From positions 1,062,501 to 1,126,500 of the forward strand of contig NZ_JAVLAT010000001.1 of NCBI RefSeq assembly GCF_032190615.1: a stretch of DNA of 64,000 nt. Reading direction: 5' to 3'. Positions 38,607-50,109 of the stretch are shown one piece after another. The number at the start of each line of letters is the position of its first letter. The stretch's first letter is position 1. The stretch is from Brucella pseudogrignonensis (GTDB taxonomy: Bacteria > Pseudomonadota > Alphaproteobacteria > Rhizobiales > Rhizobiaceae). Position numbers and translations under genes: made by a program. The notes under the pieces were generated by a model. That model saw only the letters and a list, made by a program, of their open reading frames with translations. It searched no databases and was not told the DNA's origin.

Positions 38607-39449
38607 TCAAGACTGATCGGACAGCATTTTGTAGAGCCAGCGTGACGGCAGCAGACGTCGTGCCAGAATACCCAGTTTCGCCGGTCGCGTAACTGCGTAA
38701 TGCGGACGCGGCTTTGGTGCTTCGAGTGCATGCTTGAGTACCGCGTAAACCGCTTCCGGGCCAAGCTTGTTTTTGGATTTCGTGCCGCCACCCTCTAACT
38801 TTGCCATCTGGCGCTGATAGAGTTCGCGATGCACCGAATTTTCGAGATCGATATTGGTCCGCGCATGCGCTGCTGCACTATAGGTAAAGCGTGATGCAAT
38901 TGGCCCCGGCTCGATCATCGACACCTCAATGCCCGACCCTTCCAGTTCCATGCGTTGCGCCATCATCAAGCCTTCAAGCGCGAATTTCGATGCCACATAA
39001 GCACCGCGCCACTTCATCGGCACAAGCCCAAGAATAGACGAACAATGCACAATCCGGCCCTGCCCCTGTGCGCGCATTGTGGGAATGATACGGCGCGTCA
39101 GATCATGCCAGCCAAAGAAATTAGCCTCGAATTGCGCACGCAATGCTTCAACCGGCAAATCTTCAATGGCACCCGGTTGCGCATAAGCACCGTTGTTGAA
39201 AAGCGCATCAAGCCTGCCATCGGTAGCGCGTAAAACGGCATCAACCAGCGCTTCAATGGATTGCGGTTCCGTATAATCGAGATAAAACGCATCAATGCCT
39301 TTGGCTTTGAGTGCAGCAATATCTGCGTCTTTTCTCGCAGTCGCAAACACACGCCAACCAGCCTCATGCAAAGCCGTTGCGCAATAGGCCCCAATACCCG
39401 AAGAACAGCCGGTTATAAGAATGCTGCGCTTTGCAATTTCCACGACCAT
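38607..39449 (-). CDS. Short-chain dehydrogenase/reductase (classical SDR)
   Basis: NAD(P)-dependent oxidoreductase of 280 residues. The cofactor motif is ITGCSSGIGAYCA near residue 12; the catalytic Ser is in VHCSSILG and Tyr/Lys in YVASKFALEG. Substrate not predictable. The C-terminus (LARRLLPSRWLYKML) is basic and amphipathic, as in membrane-associated SDRs. 35 bp upstream of the HIG1 gene, so possibly same transcript. The 304-bp region upstream to yihY contains repeat copy B. Confidence 0.9.
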   Translation of the reverse strand: MVVEIAKRSILITGCSSGIGAYCATALHEAGWRVFATARKDADIAALKAKGIDAFYLDYTEPQSIEALVDAVLRATDGRLDALFNNGAYAQPGAIEDLPVEALRAQFEANFFGWHDLTRRIIPTMRAQGQGRIVHCSSILGLVPMKWRGAYVASKFALEGLMMAQRMELEGSGIEVSMIEPGPIASRFTYSAAAHARTNIDLENSVHRELYQRQMAKLEGGGTKSKNKLGPEAVYAVLKHALEAPKPRPHYAVTRPAKLGILARRLLPSRWLYKMLSDQS

Positions 39450-39493
39450 ATACGGATTCCGCTCCTATTTTTCGTCAGAGTGCTTGATTCGTC

Positions 39494-39660
39494 CGAGTAT
39501 GGCGAACCCGAAATTCGTATCACTTTGGAGCAGCTTCCAGAGCGAATTTCGGGTTCTAAGCCATACGAGTAAACTTTTGAATCTAGTGTGGTTTACGGAT
39601 TTGAAGTTCCTAAACGTGAATGCAACACAAATGATAGGAACTTCAAATCCACCACACTAG
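39494..39660. repeat. 167-bp double-hairpin intergenic element, copy B
   Basis: Same architecture and length as 25377-25543, about 80-85% identical by eye. Inverted repeat 1 uses GGCGAACCCGAAATTCG and CGAATTTCGGGTTC, repeat 2 uses GGATTTGAAGTTCC and GGAACTTCAAATCC. Both stems carry changes that compensate relative to copy A (GGACCC/GGGTCC becomes GAACCC/GGGTTC; ATTTAAAG/CTTTAAAT becomes ATTTGAAG/CTTCAAAT). It lies in the divergent promoter region of the SDR and yihY genes. Confidence 0.85.
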
Positions 39661-39753
39661 TTTTAAAACCGCTATGCCCTTGCAATATTGAATCTAATAC
39701 TAGATTTAAACGCTTGGAATGAATGTCGGTCGACCGAAGGAAAAAATCTACGG

Positions 39754-40620
39754 ATGCGAAAAGTTAAACGTTTTCTCCGTCAGGTCACATACGACGTTTA
39801 CTGGCATTTCAGCACCGACGACGGCTGGGCTTTTGCTTCGCACATCGCCCTTTCCGGACTGATGGCGCTATTTCCATTCCTGATTTTCGCAACAACACTG
39901 GCCGGTTTTCTTGGCACCAAGGAATTTGCCAATAATGCCGTGCATGTCATTTTCGATATGTGGCCCTCGAATATTGCGGGCCCCATTGCCAATGAAGTGA
40001 TGAACGTTCTGACCGTTCAGCGCAGCGGACTTCTGACACTGAGTGTGATCGCGGCAGCCTATTTTGCTTCCAATGGTGTGGAAGCTTTGCGCATGTCGCT
40101 TAATCGCGCCTATCGTGTGACCGACCAGCGTTCGATCATCTTCTGCCGCCTGCAAAGCCTGGGCTTTGTGCTTATCGGCACAATCAGCCTAATGGCTATC
40201 AGCTTTCTGCTGGTTCTGGCACCGCTCGCCGTGCGTCTCGCCGAACAATGGTTTCCAGACATCGCGCCCTTCACTGGCACAATTGCCATCTGGCGTTATA
40301 CGATTGCGGTGATCGTTCTGGTGCTGGCACTTTTCATCGTGCACATCTGGCTGCCTGCCGGAAAACGCCGCATGAGTGACATTCTTCCGGGCATCGGCAT
40401 CACGCTCGTTGCTTGGCTGGCCGCAGCAACGGCCTTCGCAAAATATCTCGAAACATTTGCCAATTACGTCACCACCTATGCGGGCCTTGCTTCTATCATG
40501 GTGGCTATCGTGTTTCTTTACATGTTGTCCGCAATCTTCATCATTGGCGCTGAAATCAACGCCGCAATCATGATTTTCCGCAAGCGCGAACAGCAGCCCG
40601 AACTTATCGACGCAAAGTAG
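39754..40620 (+). CDS. YihY/BrkB family inner membrane protein
   Basis: Conserved multi-pass membrane protein, historically misnamed ribonuclease BN. About six helices follow the cytoplasmic start RKVKRFLRQVTYDVYWHF; ASHIALSGLMALFPFLIF and the EALRMSLNRAYRV loop are typical. 288 residues. The start at 39754 is chosen since the family begins with a basic amphipathic helix; a start at 39688 adds 22 unlike residues. Role unclear, membrane or virulence-associated in some reports. Its last 17 bp overlap the convergent EamA gene. Confidence 0.9.
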   Translation: MRKVKRFLRQVTYDVYWHFSTDDGWAFASHIALSGLMALFPFLIFATTLAGFLGTKEFANNAVHVIFDMWPSNIAGPIANEVMNVLTVQRSGLLTLSVIAAAYFASNGVEALRMSLNRAYRVTDQRSIIFCRLQSLGFVLIGTISLMAISFLLVLAPLAVRLAEQWFPDIAPFTGTIAIWRYTIAVIVLVLALFIVHIWLPAGKRRMSDILPGIGITLVAWLAAATAFAKYLETFANYVTTYAGLASIMVAIVFLYMLSAIFIIGAEINAAIMIFRKREQQPELIDAK

Positions 40621-41461
40621 TGAGTGCCACACCAAGCGTCGTCACGACCATGCCCGCGATCTGAATTGGCCCGAGAGTTTCGCCGAAAATCAGATAGGCC
40701 ATGATCGCAGCCGTGCCCGGCACCAGATAGAACAGGGACGCAACCTTCGACATAGCGCCTTCGCGGATCATCACCAAAAGTGCCAGAATTGCACCGATGG
40801 AGATCGCAAGCGTCAGCCAGACCAGTGCAAAGATAAGCTGTGGCGACCAGACCATAATACGGGTTTCAAAGGCGAAAGCACAAACCGCGGTCATTGCTGC
40901 GGCCGCAATATATTGCACCGCAGTCCCGGTCTTCAAATCCGCTGCTGTGCCAAAACGCTTCTGCCACACTGTGCCGGTGCTGATCGCCAGAACTGCCAAA
41001 AAGGCTGCAATCAGGCTTTGCGGATCAACACCGCTATGGCCAAAGAACTTCGGCCAAACCACCATCGTAACACCAAGAAAACCAATCAGCAGCCCCAGCC
41101 ATTGCCGTCCACTGGCCCGCTCTCCGAGAAGAAGTGCTGCAATCAGCGTGGTCAACATCGGTTGAAGACCAGCCACAAGTCCCGACATACCGGCTGGCAG
41201 GCCATGATGCACGGCCCAGAAAAGCGCCGAAAGATAACCGCCGTGAATAAGGCAGCCGACAATGGCTGCATTGAGTAGTGTCTTGCCTTTAGGCCAGACA
41301 CTATGACTTGCCAAAGCCCACAGGATCATTATGCCTGCTGCAATCGAGAACCGCACCGCCATAAAGCTGAATGGTTCTGCATAGGGCATTGAAAGCCCCG
41401 CCCCGATAAAGCCAGTGGCCCAGAGCAGCACAAACATAATCGGGAAAAAGCGGGTAGCCAT
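40604..41461 (-). CDS. EamA/DMT-family transporter
   Basis: Second DMT transporter in the window, 285 residues, about ten helices with VALLWATGFIGAGL-like start (VLLWATGFIGAGLS) and GEPFSFMAVRF-type second helix. Substrate unknown. It shares 17 bp with the 3' end of yihY on the other strand. Confidence 0.9.
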   Translation of the reverse strand: MATRFFPIMFVLLWATGFIGAGLSMPYAEPFSFMAVRFSIAAGIMILWALASHSVWPKGKTLLNAAIVGCLIHGGYLSALFWAVHHGLPAGMSGLVAGLQPMLTTLIAALLLGERASGRQWLGLLIGFLGVTMVVWPKFFGHSGVDPQSLIAAFLAVLAISTGTVWQKRFGTAADLKTGTAVQYIAAAAMTAVCAFAFETRIMVWSPQLIFALVWLTLAISIGAILALLVMIREGAMSKVASLFYLVPGTAAIMAYLIFGETLGPIQIAGMVVTTLGVALTTLRR

Positions 41462-41579
41462 GATCAGAGACTCTTTTCTTTGGCGCCTGCTCTAATCCGG
41501 TTCGGAGAATTGCGCTATCGCATAAATCTGATTGCTGCGATCAATTTGCCAAATGCCTCGCTTCTGCCTATGAAAAAGC

Positions 41580-42065
41580 ATGGACACTCAGAACGACACA
41601 ATCCGCATTTTTGTTGATGCCGACGCCTGCCCGGTGAAGGCGGAAGTCTATCGCGTCGCCGAACGGCACAATCTGCCGGTGGTCCTCGTCGCCAACAGCT
41701 ACATCGCCATACCGCGCGATGCGGAACGCGTTGAACGCGTCATCGTGTCCGACAAGCTGGATGCGGCGGATGACTGGATTGCTGAAAATTCACGTCCCGG
41801 CATCATTGTCATTACGGCAGATATTCCGCTGGTAAGCCGGTCGATTGAGATGGGGGCATCAGTGATCGCCCCCAATGGAAAAGTGCATACAGAAAGCACC
41901 ATCGGCAACACACTTGCCACGCGCAATCTGATGGATTCACTACGTTCAGCAGGCGAAACGACGCGCGGACCGGCGCCATTTTCGCCAAAAGACCGCTCGG
42001 CCTTTTTGTCTGCGCTTGAGCTGACCATTGTTCAGCTCAAGCGTGCTGGTTTCAAATCAGCTTGA
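41580..42065 (+). CDS. YaiI/YqxD family protein (DUF188)
   Basis: Conserved small protein related to NYN/PIN-like nucleases. The start [22 protein letters not shown] and the later [10 protein letters not shown] and [21 protein letters not shown] segment are diagnostic. 161 residues. Function not established. Its 3' end overlaps the convergent LysE gene by 9 bp. Confidence 0.93.
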   Translation: MDTQNDTIRIFVDADACPVKAEVYRVAERHNLPVVLVANSYIAIPRDAERVERVIVSDKLDAADDWIAENSRPGIIVITADIPLVSRSIEMGASVIAPNGKVHTESTIGNTLATRNLMDSLRSAGETTRGPAPFSPKDRSAFLSALELTIVQLKRAGFKSA

Positions 42066-42677
42066 CCGGATCGAAGCCGTCGCCACACCCGCACCAATAA
42101 GCATTGTACCCCCGGCACGATTGAAAATGCGCAACGCCCGTTCGTTGGCAAAGAAACGACGGGCGCGTGTGGCAATCAGCGCGTAAGCAAAAGCATTGAG
42201 AAATGCCAACACAAGGAACGTGCTTTCAAAGACCAGCATCTGCGTGAGAAAATCGCGATTTGGGCTTAAAAACTGCGGCAGGAACGCCACGAAAAACGTG
42301 ATACTTTTGGGGTTAAGTGCTGTCACCAGCCATGCATGAAGCAGCATCCGCACTGGCTTGACCTCATCGTGCCGCGCTTTGGCGTCCATGGTGCCACCGG
42401 CTCGAAACAGCTTTATGCCAAGCCAGATGAGATAGGCTGCCCCAATCCATTTAACGGCAGTGAAGACCGTTGCAGAGGCGGCAAGCAAAGCACCAACCCC
42501 CAGCATAGACAGCGTCATGGCAGTGAAATCACCAAGCGCCACGCCAATGGCCATAGGGAGTGCCGCTTTCCAGCCCTGTCCCAGTGCATAAGACACGACC
42601 AGCAGAACGGTTGGCCCCGGAATTATCAGCATAACAATTGAAGCAGCAGAAAATGCCAGCCAGACTTCCAGACTCAT
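42057..42677 (-). CDS. LysE/RhtB family amino-acid exporter
   Basis: Six-helix exporter, 206 residues, with the family motif [16 protein letters not shown] near residue 17 and [16 protein letters not shown]. Start at 42677 with GGGGAG upstream; a 13-residue upstream extension from 42716 lacks support. Substrate may be homoserine/threonine or lysine; not resolvable. Its stop codon region overlaps the 3' end of the YaiI gene. Confidence 0.92.
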   Translation of the reverse strand: MSLEVWLAFSAASIVMLIIPGPTVLLVVSYALGQGWKAALPMAIGVALGDFTAMTLSMLGVGALLAASATVFTAVKWIGAAYLIWLGIKLFRAGGTMDAKARHDEVKPVRMLLHAWLVTALNPKSITFFVAFLPQFLSPNRDFLTQMLVFESTFLVLAFLNAFAYALIATRARRFFANERALRIFNRAGGTMLIGAGVATASIRSS

Positions 42678-42733
42678 TGGTATCTCCCCCTTTTGTGAGG
42701 TTAAGGAAGCCACCAAACAAGATATTTGTCTAT

Positions 42734-44865
<2,132 letters not shown>

Positions 44866-44878
44866 GCTGACCATTCTG

Positions 44879-44912
44879 GTGAAGTCACTCTTAAAGGAGT
44901 GATTTCACTTTC
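44879..44912 (+). terminator. Probable terminator after argH
   Basis: GTGAA-GTCACTC / GAGTGA-TTCAC arms around TTAAA, then CTTTCT. The stem is A+T-rich and the U-run poor, so strength is doubtful. Confidence 0.5.
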
Positions 44913-44964
44913 TGATATTTTGGGTTAGACCTGACCCATCCAAAAATTCCGGGAACCAAAGCTG

Positions 44965-45147
44965 ATGACAGGCCGCTCCGCCATTTCTTCCGTGCTTCTG
45001 ATCGCAGCCCTTGCTGCCACTCTTGCCGCTTGCGGACGTAAAGGCCCACTTGAGCCACCGCCAGCACAGCTCATCACCAATGAACAGGGCCGTACAGTCG
45101 AAAAACCGAAGGAAGACAAGCCCTTCATCCTCGACAAAATCCTGTAA
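44965..45147 (+). CDS. lptM: LptM-like (YifL) lipoprotein
   Basis: 60-residue lipoprotein with signal peptide and lipobox LAAC (Cys22), followed by GRKGPLEPPP, the LptM hallmark. LptM supports maturation of the LptD lipopolysaccharide translocon. It is 26 bp upstream of lysA, the same arrangement as in enterobacteria (lptM-dapF-like neighbourhood) and rhizobia. Confidence 0.93.
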   Translation: MTGRSAISSVLLIAALAATLAACGRKGPLEPPPAQLITNEQGRTVEKPKEDKPFILDKIL

Positions 45148-45172
45148 ATTCTCCCCATTCGGATTGTTTCCC

Positions 45173-46438
45173 GTGAATCATTTTGAATATCGCGACGGCG
45201 TTCTTCATGCCGAAAATGTAAGCCTGCCTGAGATTGCAAAACAGGTTGGCACGCCTTTTTACGTCTATTCCTGTGCAACCATTGAGCGCCATTTCCGCGT
45301 TTTCAGCGAAGCTTTCGCCGATATGGATACGCTGGTGACCTATGCGCTGAAGGCCAATTCCAATTTGGCTGTTCTCAAGACGCTTGCCAAGCTTGGCGCA
45401 GGCGCTGACACGGTTTCGGAAGGCGAAATTCGCCGCGCTTTGGCCGCAGGTATTCCGGCAAACAAGATCGTGTTCTCCGGCGTTGGTAAGACACCGCATG
45501 AAATGGATTTCGCGCTGGAAGCAGGCATCTACTGCTTCAACGTCGAATCCGAACCAGAGCTTGAAATTCTTTCAGCTCGTGCGGTGAAGGCAGGCAAGGT
45601 CGCCTCGGTATCTTTGCGCATCAATCCTGATGTCGATGCAAAGACCCATGCCAAAATTTCGACGGGCAAATCCGAAAACAAATTCGGCATTCCACGTGTA
45701 AAAGCCCGTCAGGCCTATGCGCGTGCAGCAAGCCTTCCCGGTCTCGATGTCGTTGGCATCGATATGCATATCGGCAGCCAGATCATTGATCTTGAGCCTT
45801 TCGACAATGCATTTGCGCTGATGGCGCAGCTGGTTGAGGAATTGCGTGCCGACGGTCACAACATCCGCCACGTCGATGTTGGCGGAGGCTTGGGCATTCC
45901 TTATCGCACCGATAACAACCCGCCGCCGCTCCCTGTGGCCTATGCGGAAATCGTTGCAAAGCACATCAAGCCGCTGGGCCTCAAAACCGTCTTTGAGCCG
46001 GGTCGTTTGATCGTCGGCAATGCTGGTCTTCTGGTCACAGAAGTGATTTTCGTCAAAGAAGGCGACGCCAAGAACTTCATCATCGTTGATGCGGCAATGA
46101 ACGATCTCATCCGTCCGACCCTTTACGAAGCTTTCCATGACATCAAGCCTGTTCTGGAAACCAAAGACAACGCCCCTCGCATTCGCGCCGATTTCGTCGG
46201 CCCTGTTTGTGAAACCGGCGATTATCTTGGCCTTGATCGTGAAGTGGCAAAACCCGCTCCGGGTGATCTGATAGCCGTGTGCACGACCGGCGCTTATGGT
46301 GCTGTTCTGTCGAGCACCTACAACAGCCGTCTTCTGGTCCCCGAAGTGCTGGTCGATGGTGATCGCTATCACGTCATCCGTCCACGCCGCACCTATGAAG
46401 AGCTTCTGGCGCTCGATTCCGTGCCGGACTGGCTATAA
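45173..46438 (+). CDS. lysA: Diaminopimelate decarboxylase
   Basis: Final step of lysine synthesis. The PLP lysine is residue 60 in YALKANSN; HIGSQI, VDVGGGLGIPY and ETGDYLG are active-site elements. The start is GTG at 45173 (VNHFEYRDGVLHAENVSL); an open frame continues upstream through lptM, so the alternative long start at 45011 is rejected. 421 residues. No terminator follows but repeat copy 4 begins at the stop. Confidence 0.95.
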   Translation: MNHFEYRDGVLHAENVSLPEIAKQVGTPFYVYSCATIERHFRVFSEAFADMDTLVTYALKANSNLAVLKTLAKLGAGADTVSEGEIRRALAAGIPANKIVFSGVGKTPHEMDFALEAGIYCFNVESEPELEILSARAVKAGKVASVSLRINPDVDAKTHAKISTGKSENKFGIPRVKARQAYARAASLPGLDVVGIDMHIGSQIIDLEPFDNAFALMAQLVEELRADGHNIRHVDVGGGLGIPYRTDNNPPPLPVAYAEIVAKHIKPLGLKTVFEPGRLIVGNAGLLVTEVIFVKEGDAKNFIIVDAAMNDLIRPTLYEAFHDIKPVLETKDNAPRIRADFVGPVCETGDYLGLDREVAKPAPGDLIAVCTTGAYGAVLSSTYNSRLLVPEVLVDGDRYHVIRPRRTYEELLALDSVPDWL

Positions 46439-46540
46439 GCGCATCCCGAAAAGTGTGAAGCGGTTTTCGGAAAAGATGCGCGTTGAAAACAATGATTAGA
46501 GCGCCGATCTGATTTAATCAGATCGAAACGCGCTCTAATT
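46437..46540. repeat. Composite palindromic repeat, copy 4
   Basis: GCGCATCCCGAAAAGTGTGA then AGCGGTTTTCGGAAAAGATGCGC (first hairpin), a short spacer ending ATGATTAGAGCGCC, then GATCTGATTTAATCAGATC and CGCGCTCT (second hairpin). Corresponds to 32737-32832 in reverse orientation. It starts at the lysA stop codon and ends about 80 bp before the TIGR02302 gene. Confidence 0.8.
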
Positions 46541-46620
46541 GGGACCAAAGCCTCGCCTTTGCCATGATGCGTGTTATTCTATGAAACAACCATAGGCGTT
46601 ACACGCATCAGAAAGACCCG

Positions 46621-49239
46621 ATGACACAACAGACAAAAGACAGCAAAGACTTGCCAATCCGCAAGCGCGATGCGTTTTTCCGCCTGTTTTCCGGCGAGGG
46701 TGCGGCCCTTCGGCGCCTGCGTCTGCAAAGTTTTCTGACGATCAGCTTTGAGCGGGCATGGCCACTCGTTTTGCCGCTGATTCTGCTGATCGCGCTTTTT
46801 GCAAGCCTGAGCTGGCTTGGGCTTTTTGCGCTCATGCCGCGCTGGCTGCATCTGGGCGCACTTGGACTTTTTGGCCTTGCAGGGCTAATTGCACTGTATC
46901 TGCCTTTCCGCTTTCGTCTGCCAGATGATGATGCGGTCACCGCCCGCATTGAAGATGTGAATGGACTGATCCACGAGCCATTGGCCGTCCAGACTGGCCA
47001 GATGGCGACCGGAGGCAACGATCCCTTCACCATAGCCCTCTGGCGTGAGCATCAGCGTCGCATGGCCGAGCGGTTGAAAAACCTGCAATCCGGTGTTCCA
47101 CGTCCGCACATCCCTGAGCGCGATCCTTATGCACTGCGCGCTGTCGTGGTCTTGCTGTTCGTGACTTCCGCCGCCTATAGCCTCAGCCCGAATAGCGGTC
47201 AGATTGCTGATGCATTTAATATCCGTGCCGGTTCGGCAAATGCCGTTGCGCGCATTGATGCCTGGGTAACGCCGCCATCCTATACCGGTCGTGCGCCGAT
47301 ATTCCTGAGCACAGCGCTGGATGAGGCAAATGTCGAAAAGCCAATAGAAGTGCCGCAGGGCAGCGTCGTCAATATTCGTATTATCGGCGGGAGTTCCGAA
47401 CGACTGACCACCACCGATGCCACAGGTCATCGCGTAGAGATTAAGCCCATTGCACCAAAGCAAGGCGAAGACGACCAGAAAACAAGCGTCGATGATAGCC
47501 GGAATTTCCGCTATGATCTGCAACAGAACCAGACGCTCAATCTTTCCGGCATAGATGCCCGCTGGACTTTTGCTGTCACGCCCGACAATCCACCGACTAT
47601 ACGCTTCAGCAAAGAGCCGGGCCACGCACTAAACGGCACTTTGCAGCTCAGCTATGAAATTTCCGACGATTACGGCGCAGTCAAAGCCTATGGCGAAATA
47701 GTTCCGCTCGACATTGACCACGAGGACGAGGAAACGGCACCGCTCTATGACGCGCCAGACCTGCCACTTGCCCTGCCGCGTCGCGGAACCAAAGAAGCGA
47801 CGACTTCCAAAGACCTGACCCAACACCCATGGGCTGGCCAGAAAGTGGCGTTGACGCTGATTGCAACTGATGCAGCAGGAAAATTCGGACGCAGTGAGAC
47901 GAAGATCATCACGCTCCCGGAACGTCCTTTTTCCAACCCACTTGCGAAAGCCGTCGCCGAACAACGCCGGATTCTCGCACTCGATGCAACGCAGCGTGAT
48001 CATGTGCGCGATATGCTGTCAGCACTGATGGTCCGCCCGGAAGAGACGATTAAGGACAAAGCGCACTATCTCGGCCTCGTGACCATCCGTACGCGTCTGC
48101 GCTTGGCAACAGGTGACAATGCCCTGCGCGATACAGCGGATTATATGTGGCAGGTGGCACTCGGCATTGAAGACGGCAATCTGTCGGCCGCAGAGAAGCG
48201 TCTGCGTCAGGCACAGGAAGCCCTGCGTAATGCACTACAAAATGGTGCATCACAGGAAGAAATCGAAAAGCTGACTGCGGAACTTCGTGAAGCCATGCAG
48301 CAATTCCTGCGCGAATTTGCGCAGCGCCAGCAGCAAAATCCAAATGCGCAAAACCAGCCGATGAACCCGAATGCCCGTGTTTTGACCGATAAGGATCTGC
48401 AGCGCATGATGGACCAGATTGAAAATCTGGCCCGTCAGGGTTCGCGCGATCAGGCTGAACAGCTTCTGTCGCAATTGCAGGATATGATGAACAATCTGCA
48501 GATGGGGCAACAGTCTCAAGCGGGCCAGCAGGGTCAGCCCAATCAGATGCAGCAGCAGATGAACAAGCTGGGCGATCTGATGCGCCGCCAGCAACAGATG
48601 ATGAACGAGACTTTCAAGCTCGATCAGCAGATGCAGCAGCAGCTATATGGCAGCGGCGAGTTCGGCGATGAAGATATGTTGCCCGGTGATGATGGTACCA
48701 TGGGGCAAGGCGAATCGCAGCAAGGCGGCCAGTCGGGCGAAACATCTTCGGAATTGGCTGAAGCTATGCGCAAGCTGCAAGAACAGCAGCAAGCACTTCA
48801 GCAAGAACTGAAAAAGTTCGGCGAAGACCTGAAAGGCATGGGAATAGACCCCAATAAGGATTTCTCCGACGCCGGAAAATCCATGGGTAATGCCGCTGAC
48901 GCTCTTGGTCGCAATCAAAGCACTGAAGCCGGAGACCATCAAGGCAATGCGCTGGAGGCTCTGCGCCGCGGTGGTCGCGATATGATGCAGCAAATGCAGC
49001 AAGCCATGGGGCAGCAAGGTGAAGGCCAGAACGGGCGACAAGGACAGAATGGCCGCGATCCGCTCGGGCGTCAGCAGGGCAGCAACGGCATGTCGAATGA
49101 GAATGGCGTCAAGATTCCCGGCGAGATTGATATTCAGCGCGCCCGCGAGATTCTGGATGAAATCCGTCGCAAACTTGGCGATGCGCTGACACCACAGATG
49201 GAAAAAGAATATCTTCAACGTTTGTTGCAGTTCGACTGA
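46621..49239 (+). CDS. TIGR02302 family protein (DUF4175)
   Basis: Large alphaproteobacterial membrane protein, 872 residues, with no assigned biochemical function. Two N-terminal helices (about 43-100), a third near 175-190, then a periplasmic or cytoplasmic soluble region to about 550, and a long Gln/Met/Gly-rich low-complexity part (about 550-840) with many QQQ runs and coiled-coil character. The last 35 residues (INIQRAREILDEIRRKLGDAL type) are more conserved. Downstream of lysA as in relatives. The stop codon lies within the terminator stem at 49235. Confidence 0.9.
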   Translation: MTQQTKDSKDLPIRKRDAFFRLFSGEGAALRRLRLQSFLTISFERAWPLVLPLILLIALFASLSWLGLFALMPRWLHLGALGLFGLAGLIALYLPFRFRLPDDDAVTARIEDVNGLIHEPLAVQTGQMATGGNDPFTIALWREHQRRMAERLKNLQSGVPRPHIPERDPYALRAVVVLLFVTSAAYSLSPNSGQIADAFNIRAGSANAVARIDAWVTPPSYTGRAPIFLSTALDEANVEKPIEVPQGSVVNIRIIGGSSERLTTTDATGHRVEIKPIAPKQGEDDQKTSVDDSRNFRYDLQQNQTLNLSGIDARWTFAVTPDNPPTIRFSKEPGHALNGTLQLSYEISDDYGAVKAYGEIVPLDIDHEDEETAPLYDAPDLPLALPRRGTKEATTSKDLTQHPWAGQKVALTLIATDAAGKFGRSETKIITLPERPFSNPLAKAVAEQRRILALDATQRDHVRDMLSALMVRPEETIKDKAHYLGLVTIRTRLRLATGDNALRDTADYMWQVALGIEDGNLSAAEKRLRQAQEALRNALQNGASQEEIEKLTAELREAMQQFLREFAQRQQQNPNAQNQPMNPNARVLTDKDLQRMMDQIENLARQGSRDQAEQLLSQLQDMMNNLQMGQQSQAGQQGQPNQMQQQMNKLGDLMRRQQQMMNETFKLDQQMQQQLYGSGEFGDEDMLPGDDGTMGQGESQQGGQSGETSSELAEAMRKLQEQQQALQQELKKFGEDLKGMGIDPNKDFSDAGKSMGNAADALGRNQSTEAGDHQGNALEALRRGGRDMMQQMQQAMGQQGEGQNGRQGQNGRDPLGRQQGSNGMSNENGVKIPGEIDIQRAREILDEIRRKLGDALTPQMEKEYLQRLLQFD

Positions 49240-49260
49240 TCAAAGCGAGATCAGTTTTTC
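49235..49260 (+). terminator. Terminator of the TIGR02302 gene
   Basis: ACTGATC (49235-49241) pairs with GATCAGT (49249-49255), loop AAAGCGA, then TTTTTCC. The TGA stop (49237-49239) lies within the 5' arm. Confidence 0.8.
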
Positions 49261-49304
49261 CAAAACGTACACCATTAGCCGCGGGAGATTTTGTTTATAA
49301 CGTG

Positions 49305-49400
49305 CCGAAAATGGTGATTTTCGAGAACCGGCGCGCAGCGTACTTAAAGTACGTGAGCACCGGAAGCGCAGGAAAGCGCCATTTGCAGGCCGTTAAAGCC
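49305..49400. repeat. Palindrome-rich intergenic repeat-like element
   Basis: CGAAAATGG...GAACCGGCGCGCAG, then CGTACTTAAAGTACG (49339-49353, 7-bp arms around one base), then GAGCACCGGAAGCGCAGG. The outer CCGG and GCGCAG motifs repeat on both sides of the palindrome. It resembles a repeat family of Brucellaceae intergenic DNA, but only one copy is in the window. Confidence 0.5.
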
Positions 49401-49412
49401 GAAATCTCTGGG

Positions 49413-49949
49413 TTAGTCCCGGACGTGACCGACGTAAGGTAGCTGGCGGAACGAATGCGCGACATCCATGCCATAGCCGACAACGAAATAGTCCGGGCAT
49501 TCGAAAGCGACGAAATCGGCATCCAGATCCACCTTGCGGCGCACGCTTTTATCGAGAAGAACGGCAATACTCACACTGCGCGCTCCACGCTCAATCATCA
49601 GCTCACGGACAAACTTGAGCGTCTTGCCTGATTCGAGAATATCATCAATCAGAAGAACGTCGCGATCTTTCACATCGCTGTCGATATCGCGCAGCAGACG
49701 CACTTCGCTGCTGGTCGTACCCTTGCCATAGCTTGAAACGGTAATGAACTCGACATCCGGTTCAACTCCAGCATCATGCATAGCACGAATAAGATCGGCT
49801 GCGAAAATGAACGACCCCTTGAGGATCGAAATCGTCAGCAGATTGTGAAAATCGCGTCCTGCTATTTCTTTTGCCAGCGCGAGATTACGCGCAGCGATTT
49901 CCTCCGGGCTGAAAAGCACGTCGATGGTTTTTCCGCCAACCTGAGGCAT
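49413..49949 (-). CDS. hpt: Hypoxanthine phosphoribosyltransferase
   Basis: Salvages hypoxanthine/guanine to IMP/GMP. The PRPP motif is LLIDDILESGKT and the loop EFITVSSYGKGTTSS precedes it. Starting at 49949 (MPQVGGKTIDVLF) gives 178 residues, the E. coli Hpt size, with AGGAGA 9 bp upstream; an ATG at 49976 would add 9 residues. Divergent from the methyltransferase gene over 160 bp. Confidence 0.95.
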   Translation of the reverse strand: MPQVGGKTIDVLFSPEEIAARNLALAKEIAGRDFHNLLTISILKGSFIFAADLIRAMHDAGVEPDVEFITVSSYGKGTTSSEVRLLRDIDSDVKDRDVLLIDDILESGKTLKFVRELMIERGARSVSIAVLLDKSVRRKVDLDADFVAFECPDYFVVGYGMDVAHSFRQLPYVGHVRD

Positions 49950-50109
49950 CCGCTGCGTCTCCTGATTTTTAAACATAACTTCGCGTTGAAAGGCACGCTC
50001 TATAGCATGCTTTCAGAAAAATGCACTCTTTTGCAGCGCACGAGTTTGAGAACCGCTGAAGTGCGCATATTCATTTGCCATTTCATCGATTTGATATAGC
50101 GTGCCTGCC

